Shown here: positions 1-5,045 of the stretch, in pieces
Layout of the letters: every line of letters begins with the position of its first letter
Position numbering within the stretch: the first letter of the stretch is position 1
The notes under the pieces: generated by a model
Databases searched by the model: none
Seen by the model: only the letters and a program-made list of their open reading frames with translations
Told to the model about the DNA's origin: nothing
Source: Verrucomicrobiota bacterium
GTDB taxonomy: Bacteria; Verrucomicrobiota; Verrucomicrobiia; Limisphaerales; UBA11358
NCBI GenBank assembly: GCA_026225155.1
Contig: JAMFSG010000033.1
Span: 1-5,045 of the forward strand
Reading direction: 5' to 3'
DNA length: 5,045 bases
Program-made: the position numbers and the translations under genes

Positions 1-1
1 C

Positions 2-886
2 GGCACGGAAGACACGATTCTTTACGGCTCCTGTTTTGATGCGAACGGCGGTTTGTTCGAGACGTTGCTCGGCGCGGAGGACGCGATCATTTCCGACGAA
101 TTGAATCATGCGAGCATCATTGACGGCATCCGTTTGTGCAAAGCGCAGCGGCATCGTTACAAAAATAACGATATGGCGGATCTCGAAGCGAAGTTGAAAG
201 ACGCGGCGAATTGCCGTTACAAAATGATCGCGACGGACGGCGTTTTTTCGATGGATGGTTACATCGCGAATCTCAAAGCCGTTTGCGATCTCGCGGAAAA
301 ATACGGCGCGCTCGTTATGGTGGACGATTCGCACGCCGTTGGTTTCATGGGCAAAACCGGTCGCGGCACGCACGAATATAATGACGTGATGGGGCGCGTG
401 GACATCATCACCGGCACGCTCGGCAAAGCGCTCGGCGGTGCGAGCGGCGGTTACACGAGCGGACGAAAAGAAGTTATCGAATTTTTGCGGCAGCGTTCGC
501 GGCCGTATCTTTTTTCCAACACGCTCGCGCCGAGTATCGCGGGCGCGTCGCTGAAAGTTTTGGAATTGCTGACGGAATCCACGGCGTTGCGCGACAAGCT
601 GGAAGCGAACACAAAATTTTTCCGCGAAGGCATGGCGAAACTCGGTTACACGATTTTGCCCGGCACGCATCCGATTTGTCCCGTGATGCTCGGTGACGCG
701 GCGCTCGCGGCGAAAGTTGCCGAAGCGATGCTCGCGAAAGGCGTTTATGTCGTGGGCTTTTCATATCCGGTCGTGCCGCAAGGCAAGGCGCGCATCCGCA
801 CGCAGATTTCCGCCGCGCATAGCCGAGAAGAACTGGCGTTCGCGATTGAAAAATTTGCTGAAGTGAAAAGTGAATTGGGCATTTGA
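2..886 (+). CDS. kbl: Glycine C-acetyltransferase (2-amino-3-ketobutyrate CoA ligase), 5'-truncated by window edge
   Basis: This is a cytoplasmic PLP enzyme of the alpha-oxoamine synthase family. It converts 2-amino-3-oxobutanoate plus CoA to glycine and acetyl-CoA, the second step of threonine breakdown after threonine dehydrogenase. The frame is open from base 2 and gives 294 residues before the TGA at 884-886. The Escherichia coli enzyme has about 398, so roughly 100 N-terminal residues lie off the left edge. Visible landmarks, numbered from base 2: SCFDANGG (10-17); NHASIIDG with His36 (the PLP-stacking His); GVFSMDG (80-86); VDDSHAVGF with Asp108, which pairs with the PLP nitrogen, and His111; and GTLGKALGG with Lys142 (codon 425-427), the Schiff-base lysine. 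RQRSRPYLFSN and the C-terminal ARIRTQISAAH also match Kbl closely and argue against the paralogues BioF or ALA synthase. The TTG at 53 is internal, not the start. A partner tdh gene is not in view and could lie upstream. Downstream is the repeat-bearing spacer and putA on the same strand. Confidence 0.97.
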   Translation, partial: GTEDTILYGSCFDANGGLFETLLGAEDAIISDELNHASIIDGIRLCKAQRHRYKNNDMADLEAKLKDAANCRYKMIATDGVFSMDGYIANLKAVCDLAEKYGALVMVDDSHAVGFMGKTGRGTHEYNDVMGRVDIITGTLGKALGGASGGYTSGRKEVIEFLRQRSRPYLFSNTLAPSIAGASLKVLELLTESTALRDKLEANTKFFREGMAKLGYTILPGTHPICPVMLGDAALAAKVAEAMLAKGVYVVGFSYPVVPQGKARIRTQISAAHSREELAFAIEKFAEVKSELGI

Positions 887-904
887 TTTTTGTAAAACCA
901 AATA

Positions 905-1030
905 ACCGCCGAGACGCAAAGACGCGGAGAAAACATGAAGACAGAATTTACAAAATTAACAAAATCAGAATTGGCAGGATTTAATTCTGAAAATTCGGTT
1001 AATTCTGTCTCAACTCTGCGTCTCCGCGGT
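905..1030. repeat. Nested imperfect palindrome, dispersed-repeat-like, in the kbl-putA spacer
   Basis: This element fills most of the spacer between kbl and putA. The outer arms are 905-921 (ACCGCCGAGACGCAAAG) and 1014-1030 (CTCTGCGTCTCCGCGGT), reverse complements at 15 of 17 positions. Inside them lies a perfect 9-bp pair, GACAGAATT at 940-948 with AATTCTGTC at 1001-1009. Inside that lies a perfect 8-bp pair, TCAGAATT at 965-972 with AATTCTGA at 983-990, around a 10-base loop. The GC-rich ends with an AT-rich core are unlike either neighbouring gene. From general knowledge, GAGACGCAGAG-type palindromic spacers recur in many copies in some environmental bacterial genomes. That this one is multicopy is inference, since only one copy is in the window. 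No T-run follows the right arm, so it is not a standard intrinsic terminator for kbl. There is no transposase and no clear target-site duplication. Confidence 0.7.
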
Positions 1031-1053
1031 AAAAAACTAATTGTTTGATTTTC

Positions 1054-4000
1054 ATGCCCAATCAGATTTCCAATTCGACGCTCGAAAAACTGCTCGCAGA
1101 TTTTCAGATTGATCCGAAAAGCGCGCAGCCGCCGATCATCCAAAAAACACTTTTCCTCGCGCGACGTTTGCAGGAACGCGCAACGGAATTGCAGACTTCC
1201 GCCGAAAAAAAGCAGCAGTCGGAATTGGATCGCATGTTGCAGACGCCGTCCGACAAAGCGACGCTCGCGCAGATGACCGATCAGGCGTTCCGCACCAATA
1301 ATCCGCGTCGCGCCGTCGAGCATTTGATCCACATTCTTGACGTGCAAGGCGTGCCGCGATTTTTCAGTCCGTGGGATCGCACGTTGATGAAAGGTTTTCA
1401 ATCGTTCGGCGGTTATTTGCCCGGCGTCGCGCTACCGCTCGTCAAAGAGCACATGCAAAAGGAAACGGCGAACGTGATTTTGCCCGGCGAAAAAGACCGG
1501 CTCGCGCATCATCTCGCCGAACGCACGCACGAAGGCGTGCGCATGAACGTGAATTTTCTCGGTGAATCCATTCTAAGCGAGGCGGAATCGGATCGCCGCC
1601 TCGAACAATATCTGACCGGTTTGCAATGGCCGGAAATCGAAGTTGTCTCGATAAAAATTTCTACGCTCTATTCACAGATTTCGCCGCTCGCGCGCGAACA
1701 CACGGTGAAAATTCTTTGCGACCGTTTGGAAAAATTATTTCTCGTCGCCGACCGCGCGAGTTTCAAACGCGCAAACGGCGAGATTGTGCCGAAGTTTGTC
1801 TATCTCGACATGGAAGAATATCGCGACAAGGAATTGACCGCCGACGCTTTCATGCGAACGCTCGACCGCCCGAAATTGCTGCACATTCAGGCCGGCATCG
1901 CGCTGCAAGGTTACATTCCCGATTCGTTCCGCACGTTGCAACAAATCCAAGCGTGGGCGCGGCAACGCGTTGCGACCGGCGGCGGACGCATCACCGTGCG
2001 CATCGTGAAAGGCGCGAATCTCGAAAACGAGCGCGCCGAGGCATCGTTGCGCGGCTGGCCACTCGCGCCGTTCAAATCGAAAATCGAGACGGACGCGAAT
2101 TACAAACGCATGTTGCACGAGGCGTTGAAGCCGGAAAATCTCGCCGCGCTGAACGTCGGCGTCGCGTCGCACAATCTGTTCGACATCGCGTATGCACTGA
2201 CGCTCGCGCAGGAACGCGGCGCGCTCGACCGCGTGCAATTCGAGATGCTCGAAGGCATGGCGAATCATCAGCGCCGCGCGCTGTTCGAGCTGTCGCGCAA
2301 TCTTTTGCTCTACGCGCCCGCGTGCAAAAAAGAACATTTCATCAACGCCATCGGTTATCTCGTTCGCCGTCTCGACGAAAATACCGGACCGGAAAATTTT
2401 CTGCGCCACGCGTTCAAGATTAAAGCCGGCAGCGAGCAATGGAAAAAGCTGGAACAAGGTTTTCTCGCCGCGTTTGCGGACGTGGAAAAAGTTAGCGATG
2501 CGCCGCGCCGGACACAGGATCGAAACTTGCCGCCAACGCCAACTCAAGCCATCGCGCGCGGCTGGCGGAATTTTGAAAACGAAGCGGACACGGATTTTTC
2601 ACTGCCGCAAAACGGCGAATGGGCGCAGCAGATTGTCGCGAAATGGCAGCCGCGTTTTGGCGAAAATGCGGTGCAAATTCCTTTTGTCATCGGCGGCGAA
2701 GAAGTTTTTGATGGCCGGACAATTCGCGAATGTCTTGACCCGTCGCGGCCAAAAATAGTTGTCGGAAAATATGTTCAAGCGAATGAAAATGATATTATTC
2801 GCGCGGTCGAAATTGCCGCTGCGGATGATGACGGCTGGCGAAAATTGTCGCCGTTCGCGCGTTCGGAAATTCTTGGCAGAGTTGCGCAAGAATTACGGAT
2901 TGCACGCGGTGATTTGATGGGCGCAGCGATGGCGAACGGCGGAAAAACTTTGCCCGAATCTGATCCCGAAGTTTCCGAGGCGATTGATTTTCTGGAATTT
3001 TATCGCGATACCGCGCGCGAATGGCAGGAGTTGCCGACGCTCAAAGCGCGCGGCAAAGGCGTCGTCGTCGTCGTTTCGCCGTGGAATTTTCCGATCGCGA
3101 TTCCGTGCGGCGGCATTGCGGCCGCACTCGCCGCAGGCAACACGGTCATTCTCAAACCAGCGTCCGACACGGTTTTGATCGCGTGGGAAATGTGCCAATG
3201 CTTTTGGCGCGCGGGCGTGTCGAAAAAAGTTTTGCAATTTGTGCCGTGTTCCGGCGGCAAAGAAGGTCGTCAACTCGTGAATCATCTAAAAGTTAACGCG
3301 GTGATTTTGACCGGCGGCACGGAAACCGCGCAGACAATGTTGCGTGATAATCCGCGTCTGGATTTGTTTGCCGAAACCGGCGGCAAAAATGCGACGATCG
3401 TCACCGCCGTTTCTGATCGCGATCAGGCGATCAAACACATTTTGCATTCCGCGTTCAGCCACGCGGGACAAAAATGTTCCGCCACTTCACTGCTGTTGTT
3501 GCAGGCGGAAAATTATGACGATCCGAATTTTCGCGCCGCACTTTGCGAAGCGGTGCAAATTTTGAAAGTCGGTTCCGCGTGGGAACTCGACACAAAAATG
3601 GGGCCGCTGATTCGTCCGCCGAACGGCGATTTGCAAAAGGCTTTGACGACGCTCGAACCCGGCGAAAAATGGGCGTTGCAACCAAAACCAATTGACGGCA
3701 ATCCGAATGTTTGGACGCCGGGAATCAAATACGGCGTGTCGCCCGGCAGCTACACGCACCTGACGGAATTTTTCGGGCCGATGCTCGCAGTGATGCGTTT
3801 TGAAAATCTGGCGGAAGCCGTGAAAATCGTGAATCAAACCGGCTTCGGTTTGACGAGCGGTTTGGAAAGCCTCGACGAACGTGAGTGGGATTTTTGGAAG
3901 AAAAATATCCGCGCGGGAAATCTTTACATCAATCGCGTCACGACCGGCGCGGTGGTGTTGCGCCAGCCATTTGGCGGCATGGGCAAATCCGTTTTCGGCG

Positions 4001-4704
4001 CGGGCATGAAAGCGGGCGGCCCAAATTACGTCGCGCAGTTCATGAATTTTCTCGACGCGCCGCTGACAAAAAAATCAGCCAAACCGGCGCAGCGGGAATT
4101 CGCGGCTTTGTGCGGCGCGCTGCTCGCGAAAAAAATTCCCGGCGCGGAAAATATCATCAGCGCGATTGTCAGTTGCGAGGCGGCGCAACGTGAGGAATTC
4201 GGTCAAGAGCACGATCATTTTTTGTTGGTCGGGCAGGATAACGTGCGCCGTTATTTGCCATTTGAAAACGTGCGTGTCCGGATTCATGCGAATGACAGTG
4301 CGTTTGAAATTTTCACGCGCGTTCTGGCGGCGCAGATCGCCGGCTGTAAAGTCACGGTCAGTTCGCCGGTGAAAGAAAAATTACCGGCGGTAGCGTTGCT
4401 GGAAGAGCTGACAAAATTCCGGGAACGCGAAATTGAATCGGTGGTTGAAACGGACGAAGAATTAGTTTCGCAAATTTCCGGCGGAAAAACCGGGCGCGTG
4501 CGTTTTGCGTCGTCCGAACGCGTGCCGGAAAAAGTTTTGCGCGCGGCGAACGAAGCCGGCGGCCACATCGTGAGCACGCCGGTTGCCGGCGAAGGCAGGC
4601 TGGAAATGCTTTGGTATCTGCACGAACAAAGCGTCAGCACAGATTACCATCGTTACGGAAATCTCGGTTTGCGCGCCAACGAGAAGCGCGCGGAAATTCT
4701 TTGA
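1054..4704 (+). CDS. putA: Bifunctional proline dehydrogenase / L-glutamate gamma-semialdehyde dehydrogenase (PutA, type B architecture)
   Basis: This 1216-residue enzyme oxidises proline to pyrroline-5-carboxylate using FAD and passes electrons to membrane quinone. It then oxidises glutamate semialdehyde to glutamate with NAD+. Domain order: helical N-terminal arm (about 1-160); PRODH barrel (about 164-470); linker (about 475-543); P5C dehydrogenase (about 544-1000); extra C-terminal ALDH-like domain (about 1015-1205). PRODH marks: SIKIS with Lys201, YLDMEE with Asp252, RIVKGAN (316-322), ASHN (371-374), and YLVRRLDEN with Arg438, Arg439 and Glu442, the substrate-carboxylate motif. ALDH marks: SPWNFP with Asn678, LKPAS with Lys701, catalytic-base Glu774 in AETGG, nucleophile Cys808 in GQKCS, EFFGP (905-909) and PFGG (972-975). 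The protein ends in a conserved-looking DYHRYGNLG (1197-1205). It has no ribbon-helix-helix region, so it should not repress its own gene as E. coli PutA does. ATG 1054 is preferred over an in-frame TTG at 1045; neither has a clear Shine-Dalgarno. The frame is intact, with Asn322 replacing the classical active-site Tyr. Confidence 0.95.
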   Translation: MPNQISNSTLEKLLADFQIDPKSAQPPIIQKTLFLARRLQERATELQTSAEKKQQSELDRMLQTPSDKATLAQMTDQAFRTNNPRRAVEHLIHILDVQGVPRFFSPWDRTLMKGFQSFGGYLPGVALPLVKEHMQKETANVILPGEKDRLAHHLAERTHEGVRMNVNFLGESILSEAESDRRLEQYLTGLQWPEIEVVSIKISTLYSQISPLAREHTVKILCDRLEKLFLVADRASFKRANGEIVPKFVYLDMEEYRDKELTADAFMRTLDRPKLLHIQAGIALQGYIPDSFRTLQQIQAWARQRVATGGGRITVRIVKGANLENERAEASLRGWPLAPFKSKIETDANYKRMLHEALKPENLAALNVGVASHNLFDIAYALTLAQERGALDRVQFEMLEGMANHQRRALFELSRNLLLYAPACKKEHFINAIGYLVRRLDENTGPENFLRHAFKIKAGSEQWKKLEQGFLAAFADVEKVSDAPRRTQDRNLPPTPTQAIARGWRNFENEADTDFSLPQNGEWAQQIVAKWQPRFGENAVQIPFVIGGEEVFDGRTIRECLDPSRPKIVVGKYVQANENDIIRAVEIAAADDDGWRKLSPFARSEILGRVAQELRIARGDLMGAAMANGGKTLPESDPEVSEAIDFLEFYRDTAREWQELPTLKARGKGVVVVVSPWNFPIAIPCGGIAAALAAGNTVILKPASDTVLIAWEMCQCFWRAGVSKKVLQFVPCSGGKEGRQLVNHLKVNAVILTGGTETAQTMLRDNPRLDLFAETGGKNATIVTAVSDRDQAIKHILHSAFSHAGQKCSATSLLLLQAENYDDPNFRAALCEAVQILKVGSAWELDTKMGPLIRPPNGDLQKALTTLEPGEKWALQPKPIDGNPNVWTPGIKYGVSPGSYTHLTEFFGPMLAVMRFENLAEAVKIVNQTGFGLTSGLESLDEREWDFWKKNIRAGNLYINRVTTGAVVLRQPFGGMGKSVFGAGMKAGGPNYVAQFMNFLDAPLTKKSAKPAQREFAALCGALLAKKIPGAENIISAIVSCEAAQREEFGQEHDHFLLVGQDNVRRYLPFENVRVRIHANDSAFEIFTRVLAAQIAGCKVTVSSPVKEKLPAVALLEELTKFREREIESVVETDEELVSQISGGKTGRVRFASSERVPEKVLRAANEAGGHIVSTPVAGEGRLEMLWYLHEQSVSTDYHRYGNLGLRANEKRAEIL

Positions 4705-4809
4705 ATGAACAACCGAAGTGCGGAACATCTTTATGTCCTTTCGCCAGCGCCGTTAAAAAAGGTATTTTGCCTTTCGCAAGAAAACACACCGCAGGCTCGA
4801 GAAAAATTT

Positions 4810-5045
4810 ATGAAAAAAATGCACGCCGTTATCAGGTCAGCCGGTTTGAAAATTGGACTTCTTTGCCTGCTGCTGGGATTGTTGCCCGCAGCCAAAGCTG
4901 ATTCCACCTTTGTCATCGGCACGAACAATTTTCTGCTCCATGGCAAACCGTTCCAGATTAAGGCGGGTGAAATCCATCCGGCGCGCATCCCGCACGAGTA
5001 TTGGGCCGACCGTTTGCGGATGATGCACGCGATGGGTTTGAACAC
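4810..5045 (+). CDS. Secreted glycoside hydrolase family 35 (beta-galactosidase-like) protein, 3'-truncated by window edge
   Basis: Only the first 78 codons are in the window and the frame is still open at the right edge. GH35 enzymes remove terminal beta-linked galactose from oligo- and polysaccharides with a retaining two-glutamate mechanism; the catalytic residues lie beyond the window. Residues 1-30 form a signal peptide: a Lys/Arg n-region, a hydrophobic stretch IGLLCLLLGLLPA (15-27), and an Ala-Lys-Ala site with likely cleavage before Asp31. The mature start matches the GH35 N-terminus: a short strand with FLLHGKPFQIKAGEIH (41-56), then PARIPHEYW (57-65) and RLRMMHAMGLN (68-78), the first strand and helix of the TIM barrel. 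ATG 4810 is chosen because the signal peptide begins there; GAG at 4799-4801 is only a weak ribosome site. The frame is open upstream to an ATG at 4705, directly after the putA stop, which would add 35 polar residues in front of the signal peptide. The family call is firm for so short a piece, but substrate specificity cannot be judged. Confidence 0.85.
   Translation, partial: MKKMHAVIRSAGLKIGLLCLLLGLLPAAKADSTFVIGTNNFLLHGKPFQIKAGEIHPARIPHEYWADRLRMMHAMGLN

Noticed and set aside
887..904. Intrinsic terminator after kbl from the T-run at 887-891
   Set aside because: There is no GC-rich hairpin directly before the T-run, and the spacer palindrome lies after it and is not followed by T residues.
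905..930. CRISPR-like or tandem repeat (GAGACGCAAAGACGCGGAGA)
   Set aside because: GACGC appears only twice within one arm, with no regular spacers and no cas genes. It is better explained as one arm of the palindrome.
1045..1053. TTG at 1045 as the putA start
   Set aside because: It adds only three residues (translated MIF), has no better ribosome site and competes with a normal ATG at 1054. It cannot be excluded, but ATG is the simpler choice.
745..1401. 218-codon minus-strand open frame across the kbl end, the spacer and the putA start
   Set aside because: It is antisense to two firmly identified genes and runs through the palindrome. Its translation is Arg/Phe-rich and low in recognisable motifs, as expected for a shadow of GCG/CGC-rich codons.
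1626..2423. 265-codon plus-strand open frame inside putA, and the 270-codon minus-strand frame at 1735-2547
   Set aside because: Both overlap the conserved PRODH barrel of putA. Their translations are dominated by Arg/Ala/His with no domain signature, typical of alternative-frame reading of GC-rich coding sequence.
4757..4775. Small AAAGG/CCTTT hairpin in the putA-GH35 gap as a terminator
   Set aside because: The stem is only about five pairs, AT-rich, and not followed by a T-run. It is within chance expectation.
4611..4901. 96-codon plus-strand frame spanning the putA end and the GH35 start
   Set aside because: It overlaps the conserved PutA tail and the GH35 signal peptide in another frame and has no recognisable motif.

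Overview
The window looks like an ordinary chromosomal stretch of a moderately GC-rich heterotroph. I infer a Verrucomicrobiota-type bacterium. The grounds are codon choice (many GCG, CGC, GGC and TTG codons alongside AAA, GAA and AAT), weak or absent Shine-Dalgarno sequences, a dispersed-repeat-like spacer, and a secreted GH35-type enzyme. The taxonomic call is an inference and was not tested by any search. All three genes lie on the + strand.

Layout: (i) 2-886 is the C-terminal three quarters of glycine C-acetyltransferase (kbl), cut by the left edge. (ii) 887-1053 is a 167-base spacer, most of it an imperfect nested palindrome (905-1030). (iii) 1054-4704 is a complete PutA-type bifunctional proline dehydrogenase / L-glutamate-gamma-semialdehyde dehydrogenase of 1216 residues. 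It has an extra C-terminal ALDH-superfamily-like domain (type B architecture) and no N-terminal DNA-binding domain. (iv) 4705-4809 is a 105-base gap with no recognised gene, although it is open in frame with what follows. (v) 4810-5045 is the start of an exported glycoside hydrolase family 35 (beta-galactosidase-like) protein, cut by the right edge.

Biologically, kbl and putA are both amino-acid catabolic genes. Kbl splits 2-amino-3-oxobutyrate, derived from threonine, into glycine and acetyl-CoA. PutA oxidises proline to glutamate. The GH35 gene belongs to extracytoplasmic saccharide breakdown and need not be co-regulated with them.

I see no CRISPR array, tRNA, rRNA, insertion sequence or defence system, and no convincing new multi-gene system. 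The points most worth a second look are the palindromic repeat in the kbl-putA spacer, the non-canonical proline dehydrogenase active site (Asn where classical PutA has Tyr), and the uncertain start of the GH35 gene.
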